Assembly (NCBI GenBank): GCA_947258675.1 | Contig: CAMYJP010000034.1 | Coordinates: forward strand, 1 to 12,952 | DNA length: 12,952 bases | Direction: 5' to 3' | Source of the DNA: an uncultured Desulfobulbaceae bacterium | GTDB taxonomy: Bacteria > Desulfobacterota > Desulfobulbia > Desulfobulbales > BM004 | Position numbers and translations under genes: made by a program | Part shown: piece after piece, positions 1 through 7,531 of the stretch | Numbering within the stretch: position 1 is the stretch's first letter | Layout of the letters: the number at the start of each line of letters is the position of its first letter | The notes under the pieces: generated by a model | The model's input: only the letters and a program-made list of their open reading frames with translations | Told to the model about the DNA's origin: nothing | Database searches by the model: none

Positions 1-1
1 T

Positions 2-247
2 GAATCAGGTGGTAAAGAGCAGGATTATTATAAGCTGTATACCTTCAAACCGGAGGACGGAAAAGTACTGGAAGCTGATTCCTATGGCGGAGTCTATGTC
101 CACAAAGCAGATTGGGCTTCCGGAGCTCTCAAAACGCCACGAGATGCATGCAAGGTAGCTAAAACGCGTTCCATAAAAAAACAGGTATTTGATCCCTGGC
201 CTCCACACTTATTTATTAACCGCTCATTCAGTTGCGCTAGTGAGTAG
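2..247 (+). CDS. C-terminal part of an exported protein, paralogous to the C-terminus of the next gene (5' truncated by window edge)
   Basis: An open frame runs in from the left edge and stops at TAG 245-247, giving the last 81 residues of a protein whose start lies outside the window. No known family is recognised. It aligns with the last ~85 residues of the 814-residue protein at 399-2843: both have an Asp-Gly-Lys stretch, a Tyr-Gly-Gly motif, then Lys-Thr-Pro-Arg-x2-Cys-x2-(Ala/Val)-(Ala/Lys), a Lys-Thr-Arg-Ser motif, and a final Phe-x-Cys a few residues from the end. The two shared cysteines could form a disulfide in an exported domain. It lies 151 bases upstream of the next gene on the same strand, so the pair looks like a tandem duplication of secreted proteins sharing this domain. 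Coding status rests on the paralogy; function is unknown. Confidence 0.8.
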   Translation, partial: ESGGKEQDYYKLYTFKPEDGKVLEADSYGGVYVHKADWASGALKTPRDACKVAKTRSIKKQVFDPWPPHLFINRSFSCASE

Positions 248-385
248 TCTTCAGAGTGATTCGTATTTACTTGTGGGGATTGGTCTTGAGAATGGTGGCT
301 TGTGGTGCTGGATGAAGGGTGTGCAAAGAATTTACAGGAAATATCTAGTAAGGTACCTTTAGTTCAGTTGATAATATTTTGCATG

Positions 386-391
386 AGGAGG
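386..391 (+). promoter_or_regulatory. Strong Shine-Dalgarno (AGGAGG) of the 814-residue exported protein
   Basis: A perfect AGGAGG sits 7 bases before the ATG at 399. It fixes this start over any internal methionine and retains the long basic N-region before the hydrophobic signal segment. No convincing sigma70 or sigma54 promoter could be placed in the 151-base gap upstream. Confidence 0.85.
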
Positions 392-398
392 CACAAAA

Positions 399-2843
399 AT
401 GCGTCCCCGGTTTTACTTTAATACCCAGAGGTGGCGGACAAAGACACGTTCCGCAAATAAGGCAAGAAGAATCTTGAAGTTGTCTAAAGATACTGTGGCA
501 TTTATGGTGATTGCTGGAATGATGCTCGTGCTCTCTTCCATTACTGCGATGGCTAAGGTAGAGCCTGTTGTTGATTCTCGCACCTTAGCTGCGGGCACAA
601 CTGGCAACCAGATCATCTTCGAAATCCTTAACGAAATCGACAAGCCGGTAAAAGGTGTCAAGATGGTTCCTCAGTCCTCCATGCAGTGGATTGAGATTAC
701 AAATATATCACCACCATCTGCTACATTGACCCCTGAACAACCAACTGATTTTATAGTTGAAATGTCCGTCCATGAAGATGCGCCGGATGGTGCGACAGAA
801 GAGATATCCTTTATTTTTAGTAACGATGATAACGTTTTTATCGATAAACCTCAGTTTAAGGTAACTATTACTATCAAAGCATTTGAGATGCCTGATGATT
901 CGGAAGCTGGCGATATCGTTGGAGATGAACAAAAAGAGGGTATTGGTGATGAGGAAACACCCTCCAAAAGGTTTCCATCACCACCAGGGTCTGATGTTGC
1001 TGTTCCGGAAATAGGGGGTCCACCTATGCCTCCAGGTGAAAGAGCAGTCCCACGCAAAAAGTTTCCCTCGCCACCAGGATCTGATGTAGTACCTGGACCG
1101 GCAATGACGCCTGCCAGCTTGGACCCCAACACCCCTCCTCTAGCACCACTTATCAGCGAATGGTTGCGCATAGCCGAACCTCCCATAAATGCCACAGCCG
1201 GTGCCAGAGCCTATTACGATGAATGGGGCCGAATGCTTGGACAGCTGGTTGGTGCCATTGGCTGGGCAAACCAGAAACCCGATGGCGTCGGGGGGCGTAG
1301 CTCACAAGAATATGTGTGGTCTTTCCGTAACAGACTCGACTCGGTTGACCATTGTACCCTTGAAGAATTTGTAATGAAGCGTATCACCAATCAATCGATT
1401 AATGACTGCAAGGGCCGATACAAGCCGGTTGTTCCGGATGTGGTGGGCATGGCAATAAGAAAGGCCAAGATCAAACTTTCCGACATGGGCTTTAATGTTA
1501 ACATTTCAAATGCACAAACAAATTCATCCCAGCTCAGTAGAGATGCGGACTCAGCGATTGTAGTGAGTACCAGGCCGGGTGCCGGCACAACAGTCAATCG
1601 CAGGGCAACAGTTTTTATCATGATCCGAGCGCTTGATTCTCCTAAAAAAACAAAAATCGAGCCTCTGCCAAAGCCGGCAAGAACAAAGCCAGCAAGAACA
1701 AAGCCGGTGAAAACCGCCAAGAGTCCTGTTGCGCCACCACCACCCCAAGAAAAACCGGTAAAAACCGCCAAGAGGCCTGTTGCACCACCGCCACCGCAAG
1801 AGGTAAGTGACGATCCATTCATAGAAGATAATCCTTTTGCCGGAAGCGATTCCTGGGTTTCAATGGTTAAGGGAAGAGAGGGGCAAAGGAGCGAGGAAGT
1901 TACTAGTCAAATACAAGTTGATTCTGCTTCCATCGGTGATAAAACGGCTTTTACCAGTGACAGTCTCCTCGATGAACTTGAAGAGATGACAAAAATTAGT
2001 CCTCCTGTTGATAGTGGTTCAGTGCCAGCTACCCAATCTGCAAGTGGTGTAGGGACCGTATCAGCACCTCCAACGAATGGAGGCGACACCGGTTCAGGAG
2101 ACTCTGCTGGTGGCAGTGGGGGATCTGATGTTTTAAATGCTGGCACTATTTTAGGGGCTTGGAATTTTGCCGGCAGCAGGCGTGATAGAAAATCCAGGAA
2201 AGGAAACATGCTTTTTGATGCCAACCAGACGTACACTTTTACTATTATTGACGCTGATGGCCAATCCAATGGCAGTGGAAGTGGCACCTGGAAACTTTCT
2301 GGAAAAAATCTTGATCTTGATTATCCATCACCAAGGAAGGACTGGTCGGGGACAGCCACAGGCAACTCTTCTTCCTTCATTTACCTAAACAATCACGGCT
2401 CGTATAAGTATACCCGTCCAGCGGGTTGGAGTCCTCCCCCTCCTCCTAAGCCCCCAGCTCCAAAACCTGACGAAACAAAGCCTTCGCCTGCTCCGAAGCC
2501 TCCACCAGCTCCGAAGCCTCCACCTACTCCGAAGCCACCTCCGAAACCTAAATATGATTGGGACAAACCCTTAAGCACACCTCAATATCTGATACATATT
2601 ACAGGAGTTTATACTTTGGGTGGTTTTAAGGATAGGGATTATCATATGTTGTTTCCCTCGCCGCCTAAGGATGGTAAACTGCGTACCCCTGATGGTTATG
2701 GCGGGACCTTCACTAATACGACTGGTAAGTCATCAGGTCCGCATAAGACACCACGCTCGGTTTGTACGGCTGCCAAAGGACTCAAGACGAGATCCTTTAC
2801 AGTATGGTACAATAGGGAAAGATTCAATTGCGATAACATGTAG
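399..2843 (+). CDS. Exported multidomain protein with PASTA, lipocalin-like and proline-rich segments
   Basis: An 814-residue exported protein of unknown role. A basic N-region (1-30) precedes a hydrophobic stretch (~33-50) and a likely signal peptidase site after Ala-Met-Ala (52). Then come a beta-sandwich-like region (~53-165) rich in alternating hydrophobics, a linker carrying two copies of a Phe-Pro-Ser-Pro-Pro-Gly-Ser-Asp-Val motif (190-200, 220-230), and a probably helical region (~250-335). One PASTA domain follows (344-411: Val-Pro-Asp-Val-Val-Gly-Met, then Pro-Gly-Ala-Gly-Thr). After it come Pro/Lys repeats (436-469), a low-complexity Ser/Gly segment, and a lipocalin-like beta barrel (~585-673, starting Gly-Ala-Trp-Asn). 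A Pro-Lys linker (678-718) leads to a C-terminal domain (719-814) shared with the truncated upstream gene. PASTA domains usually bind peptidoglycan in kinases and PBPs; here there is no kinase or transpeptidase, so a wall-associated or surface role is inferred. Domain assignments other than PASTA are tentative. Confidence 0.9.
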   Translation: MRPRFYFNTQRWRTKTRSANKARRILKLSKDTVAFMVIAGMMLVLSSITAMAKVEPVVDSRTLAAGTTGNQIIFEILNEIDKPVKGVKMVPQSSMQWIEITNISPPSATLTPEQPTDFIVEMSVHEDAPDGATEEISFIFSNDDNVFIDKPQFKVTITIKAFEMPDDSEAGDIVGDEQKEGIGDEETPSKRFPSPPGSDVAVPEIGGPPMPPGERAVPRKKFPSPPGSDVVPGPAMTPASLDPNTPPLAPLISEWLRIAEPPINATAGARAYYDEWGRMLGQLVGAIGWANQKPDGVGGRSSQEYVWSFRNRLDSVDHCTLEEFVMKRITNQSINDCKGRYKPVVPDVVGMAIRKAKIKLSDMGFNVNISNAQTNSSQLSRDADSAIVVSTRPGAGTTVNRRATVFIMIRALDSPKKTKIEPLPKPARTKPARTKPVKTAKSPVAPPPPQEKPVKTAKRPVAPPPPQEVSDDPFIEDNPFAGSDSWVSMVKGREGQRSEEVTSQIQVDSASIGDKTAFTSDSLLDELEEMTKISPPVDSGSVPATQSASGVGTVSAPPTNGGDTGSGDSAGGSGGSDVLNAGTILGAWNFAGSRRDRKSRKGNMLFDANQTYTFTIIDADGQSNGSGSGTWKLSGKNLDLDYPSPRKDWSGTATGNSSSFIYLNNHGSYKYTRPAGWSPPPPPKPPAPKPDETKPSPAPKPPPAPKPPPTPKPPPKPKYDWDKPLSTPQYLIHITGVYTLGGFKDRDYHMLFPSPPKDGKLRTPDGYGGTFTNTTGKSSGPHKTPRSVCTAAKGLKTRSFTVWYNRERFNCDNM
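1704..1805 (+). repeat. Two tandem 51-bp coding repeats (Pro/Lys-rich linker)
   Basis: Two in-frame 51-base units (1704-1754 and 1755-1805) encode near-identical 17-residue blocks. Each begins Pro-Val-Lys-Thr-Ala-Lys and runs into Pro-Val-Ala followed by four prolines, Gln and Glu; they differ at a Ser/Arg and at the last residue. Shorter Pro-Ala-Arg-Thr-Lys units directly precede them. This is a spacer after the PASTA domain and may vary in copy number by slippage. Confidence 0.9.
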
Positions 2844-2859
2844 GCTACAAATATTTAAC

Positions 2860-2872
2860 TCGAACTATTCGA
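2860..2872. repeat. Small inverted repeat downstream of the 814-residue gene
   Basis: TCGAA (2860-2864), a 3-base loop and TTCGA (2868-2872) form a perfect 5-bp stem 17 bases after the stop codon. No T-tract follows, so an intrinsic terminator is not supported. A stem this short could arise by chance. Confidence 0.35.
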
Positions 2873-2903
2873 CTTATAATACTGGGTGTCCCTTGAGGGG
2901 GAT

Positions 2904-2945
2904 GGTATAAACTCCTCGCCTTTAGGCGAAGAATGTAATAATACC
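2904..2945. repeat. Nested hairpin resembling an IS200/IS605-type end
   Basis: An inner perfect stem TCGCC-TTTA-GGCGA (2916-2929) sits within an outer pair GGTAT (2904-2908) and ATACC (2941-2945). The core 'CTC-hairpin-GAATGTAAT' has the look of the subterminal hairpin at the right end of many IS200/IS605 elements, from memory of such ends. No tnpA or tnpB coding sequence lies beside it. CCTTGA occurs at 2891-2896 and again at 2944-2949, flanking the structure. It could be an IS remnant, a small repeat derived from one, or a mRNA 3' stem-loop. There is no T-run for a classical terminator. Confidence 0.4.
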
Positions 2946-3259
2946 TTGAATCTCCAGCCAGTTTTAACCGACCACCGTACTCATCTTCTTCAAGACAATG
3001 GTCGTTCAGTTAGATATCGATAATCCTTAATTCTCGTAATTTTTTGCAGAAGAGATTGTTTTCGGCTGTTATTCTTTTCTCTCTACCTATGCAACAAAAT
3101 ATTTTTTCTTGTATGATAATAATTCCCAATAATCTAACCTATAGTTTCAATAACGCGCTCATTCATTTAAGATTTTTCCTTACTGTGCCGAAATAGACTT
3201 TACTAAACGATAAACTGGCTAACCGATTTCCTGACTAATCTTCGATCGGAGAGCTGGCT

Positions 3260-4723
3260 GTGAGCACAGTAAATAGATCCTCCTTTGTTGTCACAATTAT
3301 AAGATGTTATATATTCATAACGATAGTAATACTGACTCAGTTAGGTCCTGCAAACGCATCTGCTTCTGCACTGGAACAATTTGCTGCAGGTAATGCCAGA
3401 GAGCTCTTTGGCTCCCAATCAACTTCCAATCAGATAGCAACCTATCATGATTCATTTGGTAATGATTCAGTTAATATCTTTTTAGTAACTAAAATTCCAT
3501 CCTTATATCCTGACAGTTATATGCAGTCAGTTGAGGACGGTCAGCAAATGATAGCTGAAGGTGAATCTCTTCTTGTCAATGGACTTCAGGAAGAGGGTCG
3601 TTTGTTGATCAGACAAGGACGTGAGTTGGTAAATCAGGAAGATAAATACGGGACCATGTTCATTGCGGGATCTCTTGAAAGCTATACCGTAGTCGCTTTT
3701 CACCATGGGCTCCCAACTTTTGTGACATTTCAGGAGAGTGCCCGTAAGATTGCCGAAGAATTTTATCCTGGTGATTTTCCCTCATTCATAGGAATCCTGT
3801 ATGTATCACCCCTGCAGTATTACTTTGAGTTCCAGATGAACGGCAGAAACATTCTTGTTAATCCATTTGATTCAGAAGTTGCTTTTAAAGAAGATATCGA
3901 ACTTCCAGCAGGAATAAACAATTATTCTCCCGCACAGGTTATCGAAAGTCAACCTGTTACAAAATCTCTTTCAGGGATTTCAAGTGAACTGTATGGAGCA
4001 GCAGCAGCTCCGGGTACCTATCCTGACTCAGGAATGATAAATGATGTGCCTGATTATAACCAGCCACAGAACCTGCCAAACAGTTGTGCACCTGCAGCCG
4101 GAGCTAATTTATTGCTTTATTGGGATGCTAATGGGTATTCAGACTTTTTACCTGTATCGGAAAGTCCAGAAAGTGTAACCGATCTTATAGAAGATTTAAG
4201 CACATATATGAGCTGGGATCCTGCAATAGGCGTTCATTATGAAGATGTACAACCAGCTCTTCAAACATATGCATTGAATAAAAATTATACAACGTTTGAT
4301 GTAAGAAGTTATATGGCCATAGGCTCTATGGACATCATTAAAGAAGAAGTTATGAACGGTCATCCAATTATTTATGGCAGTCAGATCAACCCATGGGGAA
4401 CAGGTCATTTTGTCGTTGTCGTGGGGTATCAAGATAATTTTTTAGTAGTGCACGATAATTGGCCATCAACCCCTAAAGAATATTTTGTTAACTGGAACAG
4501 CATTGGACACGCGGATGATATGGTAACATTATTTATGCCGGATAATTACTATGCCGGGACTCTTCCAGGCACGACCTTGCAAGCTGGTTCAAACAACGTT
4601 TCATCGAGCGGTGGCGGGGGTGGTGGATGCTTTATTGATACTGTTGATTCAAATTCTGTGGATATTTTGAAAAATTTGATTCAGTTTGTTGCTAAATCGT
4701 TATTCCATCAAATATTTAATTGA
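3260..4723 (+). CDS. Secreted C39-like (papain-fold) cysteine protease with Gly-rich CFI-type C-terminal tail
   Basis: A 487-residue protein starting at GTG 3260, with GGAGAG (3248-3253) 6 bases upstream. A signal peptide is evident: hydrophobic 9-28, cleavage likely after one of the alanines at 33-37. Residues ~38-240 form an unrecognised N-terminal domain. The catalytic part (~255-425) carries the C39_2-like pattern Asp-Val-Pro-x-Tyr-x-Gln, then Asn-Ser-Cys-Ala with nucleophile Cys276, Gly-His-Phe-Val-Val with His383, and His-Asp-Asn-Trp with Asp399. That is the order expected of a papain-fold catalytic triad, with Gln in the oxyanion position before the cysteine. The C-terminus has six glycines (451-456), then Cys-Phe-Ile (457-459) and a hydrophobic end. 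This resembles the Gly-rich 'CFI' C-terminal tail common in deltaproteobacterial exported proteins, suspected to be a sorting or anchoring signal. Protease assignment is fairly sure from the motifs; substrate is unknown. No transporter fused or adjacent suggests bacteriocin processing. Confidence 0.88.
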   Translation: MSTVNRSSFVVTIIRCYIFITIVILTQLGPANASASALEQFAAGNARELFGSQSTSNQIATYHDSFGNDSVNIFLVTKIPSLYPDSYMQSVEDGQQMIAEGESLLVNGLQEEGRLLIRQGRELVNQEDKYGTMFIAGSLESYTVVAFHHGLPTFVTFQESARKIAEEFYPGDFPSFIGILYVSPLQYYFEFQMNGRNILVNPFDSEVAFKEDIELPAGINNYSPAQVIESQPVTKSLSGISSELYGAAAAPGTYPDSGMINDVPDYNQPQNLPNSCAPAAGANLLLYWDANGYSDFLPVSESPESVTDLIEDLSTYMSWDPAIGVHYEDVQPALQTYALNKNYTTFDVRSYMAIGSMDIIKEEVMNGHPIIYGSQINPWGTGHFVVVVGYQDNFLVVHDNWPSTPKEYFVNWNSIGHADDMVTLFMPDNYYAGTLPGTTLQAGSNNVSSSGGGGGGCFIDTVDSNSVDILKNLIQFVAKSLFHQIFN

Positions 4724-4785
4724 TGAATGTATAGAGGGTCGTTAAGAAAGGAATGGGGGATACCATAACCTATTATCTCTAAGTC

Positions 4786-6405
4786 CTAATCCGAATTTAC
4801 TGTTGCAAGATCAAAAGCAGCCTTAAAAAGCGTCTGGGTATAGGGATGTGTTGGGTTGCTGAATATATCTTTTGCCGGGCCGGATTCGACAATCCTTCCG
4901 TTCTGCATAACCGCAATCTCATCAGCCATAGCGCGCACAACCCGAAGATCATGTGATATAAAAAGGTAGGTAATTCCATATTTGTTCTGCAGGTCGTGTA
5001 AAAGCTGGATAATTTGGGCCTGGATTGTCATGTCCAGAGCGCTGGTTGGTTCATCCAACACCAGAAAGCGAGGTTTGAGAACTACGGCGCGTGCAATGGC
5101 AATTCTCTGCCGCTGTCCGCCGGAAAATTCATGCGGATATCGGTCTGCCATCTCAGGTTCCAGCCCGACTTCTTCTAAAGCACTTTCCACAATTTTTCTC
5201 CGTTCTCTCCTGTTTTTTCCTATATGATGAATTTCCAGACCTTCTCCTATAATTCTTTCAACGGTCAGCCTTGGAGAAAGCGAGGAAAAGGGGTCCTGAA
5301 AAACTACCTGCAACTCTTTGCGTAAAGGTCGCATCTCAGGATTCATATACGTAAGCAGATCATGGTCTTCACCATTACGGCCGCTGTATTCTATTTTTCC
5401 TTTACAGCCGGTTAACCTGAGGATGCACATACCAAGGGTGCTTTTGCCGGACCCGGATTCGCCTACCAGCCCGTAGGTTGTGCCCTTGCGAATGGTTATT
5501 TCAACTTTGTCTACTGCTTTGATAACATTGATTGTGCGTTTGAAAAAACCAGCCTTTACAGGAAAATGACAACGCAGGTTATTAATTGAAATTAACGGTT
5601 GGGTTACATCTTTTGGTTCAGGCTCTCCTTTAGGCACACTATTAAGCAGGTGGATTGTATAAGAATCCTCTGGTGTTTTAAAAATATCAACAGTGTTGCC
5701 GGCTTCAACAATACGCCCCTGGTGCATAATATTGACTGTATCTGCAATTTTTTCGACCATTGTCAGATCATGGGTAATCAGTAGAACCGCCATTTCCAAA
5801 TCCTGTTGTAAATCATTAATCAGATCAAGGATCTGAGCCTGGATGGTTACATCAAGTGCGGTGGTCGGTTCGTCAGCAATAAGTAATTCAGGACGGCATG
5901 CCAGGGCCATTGCAATCATGATCCGTTGTCTCTGACCGCCGGAAAGCTGGTGGGGAAAACTCTTCATTCGCTGCGCTGGGTCCGGGATACCAGTGCGATC
6001 AAGCAAATCAACAGCTTTTTTTTCGGCTTCACCCGCGGAGAGTTTTTGGTGCAATACAAGGGGCTCAATAAGTTGGCTACCGATTGAATAGACCGGATTC
6101 AAAGAGGTCATGGGTTCCTGGAATATCATTGCGATCCGGTTTCCGCGAAGTTGCCGCATGGCAGGTTCGCTTTCTGCCAGCAGGTTCTGACCATCAAACA
6201 GAACTTCTCCTTCATTTGAAACAGAGGCGGTTTTTTCAAGCAGCCGCAGGATGGTCAGGGCAGTTACTGATTTGCCGGAACCTGATTCACCAACCAGAGC
6301 AGTTGTTTTTCCCCTGTCAATGTCAAAAGAAATCCGGTTAAGTACCTTGCTGGTGCCGGTCTCGGAATAAATTATAGTAGAAAGGTTTCTTATATCGAGA
6401 AGCAT
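4786..6405 (-). CDS. yejF: Peptide ABC transporter, duplicated ATP-binding subunit YejF
   Basis: This 539-residue protein has two complete ABC ATPase domains in one chain, as in YejF (about 530 residues). Domain 1 has Walker A at 39-46, Q-loop Gln96, signature Leu-Ser-Gly-Gly-Gln at 154-158, Walker B Asp178-Glu179 and switch His212. Domain 2 has Walker A at 315-322, signature Phe-Ser-Gly-Gly-Gln at 427-431, Asp451-Glu452 and His485. All catalytic residues are intact in both halves. It powers import by the YejB/YejE channel from the cytoplasmic side. Genes of this family take up short peptides: microcin C in E. coli, and antimicrobial peptides or muropeptides in some alphaproteobacteria. It is the last gene of the minus-strand cluster, 59 bases after yejE; the start ATG at 6405 has no clear Shine-Dalgarno. 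It converges on the protease gene with 62 bases between the stops and no visible terminator hairpin. Confidence 0.95.
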   Translation of the reverse strand: MLLDIRNLSTIIYSETGTSKVLNRISFDIDRGKTTALVGESGSGKSVTALTILRLLEKTASVSNEGEVLFDGQNLLAESEPAMRQLRGNRIAMIFQEPMTSLNPVYSIGSQLIEPLVLHQKLSAGEAEKKAVDLLDRTGIPDPAQRMKSFPHQLSGGQRQRIMIAMALACRPELLIADEPTTALDVTIQAQILDLINDLQQDLEMAVLLITHDLTMVEKIADTVNIMHQGRIVEAGNTVDIFKTPEDSYTIHLLNSVPKGEPEPKDVTQPLISINNLRCHFPVKAGFFKRTINVIKAVDKVEITIRKGTTYGLVGESGSGKSTLGMCILRLTGCKGKIEYSGRNGEDHDLLTYMNPEMRPLRKELQVVFQDPFSSLSPRLTVERIIGEGLEIHHIGKNRRERRKIVESALEEVGLEPEMADRYPHEFSGGQRQRIAIARAVVLKPRFLVLDEPTSALDMTIQAQIIQLLHDLQNKYGITYLFISHDLRVVRAMADEIAVMQNGRIVESGPAKDIFSNPTHPYTQTLFKAAFDLATVNSD

Positions 6406-6464
6406 TATTTTTTAGGTTCTAAAAATTATAGTCTTAAACGTATGATTACAAATTCAATGTGATT

Positions 6465-7529
6465 TTATTCATCCCCCGACCCTTTCATATCTTCCAATTG
6501 CACCATAGCCTTTCTAGGGTCAAATGTTTCCCGTAGTGCTTCACCGATAAAAATCAACAGGATCAAGGTCCCGACTAGAACAACAAAGGTGGTTAATGAA
6601 AGCCACCAGGCTTCAATATTACTCTTGCCCTGTGCCAGTAATTCTCCAAGGCTGGCTGTTGATGGCGGCACCCCAAGTCCGAGAAAGTCGAGACTGGTTA
6701 AGGCGAGGATGGAACCTGACATTCTGAATGGCAGAAAGGTAATAACCGGTGTCATACCATTTGGCAGCAAGTGCCTGAACATGATTTTCAGGTTGCCCAA
6801 GCCAAGTGCTTTAGAGGCTGTCACATAATCCATATTTCTTCCTTTCAGAAATTCCGCACGTACATAGTCGGAGAGTCCCATCCAGCCGAAGAGAGATAAT
6901 AAGATGAGCAACAGAAGAAGACTTGGTTTGAATATTGATGCAAAAATGATGAGGAGATACAGCTCAGGCATAGCACTCCAGATTTCGATAAAACGCTGGA
7001 AGAAAAGATCAGTTTTTCCACCCAAATACCCTTGCACGGAACCTGCAGCAATCCCTAATATTGTACCAACAAAAGTTAAAGCAAAACCAAAAAGGACGGA
7101 AATTCTGAAGCCGTATATTAACCGGGCAAGCACATCGCGTCCCCGATCATCAGTGCCAAGCAGATTTATTTTGGTAGGAGGAGAGGGGACAGGTTGGTCA
7201 AGTTCTGGGTTAATAGAGCTAAAGGTGTGAGGATTTATAGGGAAAAAAGCCTTATTCCCATTGCTGGTAATTTTTTCAAGAATGTAGGGGTCACGGTAAT
7301 CTGTCTCTGTCTCAAAATCTCCTTCGAAAACCGTTTCCGGATATGATTTGAAAATAGGAAAATAAAAGTTGCCGTTAAAATGAATGAGAAAGGGTTTATC
7401 ATTACTGATCAGTTCAGCTGAAAGGCAGAAGACAAAAAGGATAGTAAAAAAAATAAGGCTAAAATAGCCTCTTTTATTGGATCTGAAGCGTTTCCACCTG
7501 CGTCTGGCAAGGCTGCTTGAACGTTTCAC
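6465..7529 (-). CDS. yejE: Peptide ABC transporter permease YejE
   Basis: A 354-residue inner-membrane permease of the DppC/OppC type, close to YejE (about 340 residues). The N-terminus is highly basic (Lys/Arg-rich to residue ~21), followed by the first membrane helix (~22-40). The periplasmic segment carries the YejE-typical Ile/Ser-Asn-Asp-Lys-Pro stretch, and a Leu-Gly-Thr-Asp-Asp-x-Gly-Arg-Asp-Val motif opens the transmembrane permease domain. The cytoplasmic EAA-like loop with Ala-Leu-Gly-Leu contacts the ATPase. The start is GTG at 7529, with GAGAG 6 bases upstream (complement) lying over the end of yejB, and only 2 bases separate the two genes, so translation is probably coupled. It pairs with YejB to form the channel for imported peptides. 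Confidence 0.95.
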   Translation of the reverse strand: MKRSSSLARRRWKRFRSNKRGYFSLIFFTILFVFCLSAELISNDKPFLIHFNGNFYFPIFKSYPETVFEGDFETETDYRDPYILEKITSNGNKAFFPINPHTFSSINPELDQPVPSPPTKINLLGTDDRGRDVLARLIYGFRISVLFGFALTFVGTILGIAAGSVQGYLGGKTDLFFQRFIEIWSAMPELYLLIIFASIFKPSLLLLLILLSLFGWMGLSDYVRAEFLKGRNMDYVTASKALGLGNLKIMFRHLLPNGMTPVITFLPFRMSGSILALTSLDFLGLGVPPSTASLGELLAQGKSNIEAWWLSLTTFVVLVGTLILLIFIGEALRETFDPRKAMVQLEDMKGSGDE

Positions 7530-7531
7530 GT

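Larger units (their letters stand above)
2844..3259. other. Gene-free interval between two exported-protein genes
   Basis: These 416 bases hold no convincing open frame. They contain the two hairpins listed separately, and a longer-loop inverted repeat, CGACCA (2969-2974) with TGGTCG (2999-3004). The rest is AT-rich and probably holds the promoter of the downstream protease gene, but no good -35/-10 pair stands out. The best candidate is TTGCAG (3044-3049), 17 bases, TGTTAT (3067-3072), which is weak. Confidence 0.5.

Noticed and set aside
5..208. 67-residue reverse-strand open frame at the left edge
   Set aside because: It lies opposite the partial exported-protein gene, whose reality is backed by its paralogue; the reverse frame shows no motif.
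296..309. TGGC...TGCT resembling a sigma54 -24/-12 site
   Set aside because: The GG-to-GC spacing is two bases too short for sigma54.
331..359. TTTACA with 17-base spacing to TACCTT as a promoter for the 814-residue gene
   Set aside because: The -10 box matches only three of six consensus positions; not enough to call.
1704..1805. Direct repeats that could suggest a CRISPR-like array
   Set aside because: There are only two adjacent units with no spacers, both in frame within a coding linker.
1391..1822. Long Gly/Val-rich reverse-strand frame opposite the PASTA and Pro-rich region
   Set aside because: It is the complement of the Pro/Lys repeats and PASTA coding sequence, its composition follows from that, and it has no ribosome site or recognisable domain.
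2393..2578. Reverse-strand frame with many Gly-Gly-Gly-Phe-Gly repeats
   Set aside because: It is the mirror of the Pro-Lys linker in the 814-residue protein; the glycine runs are reversed proline codons.
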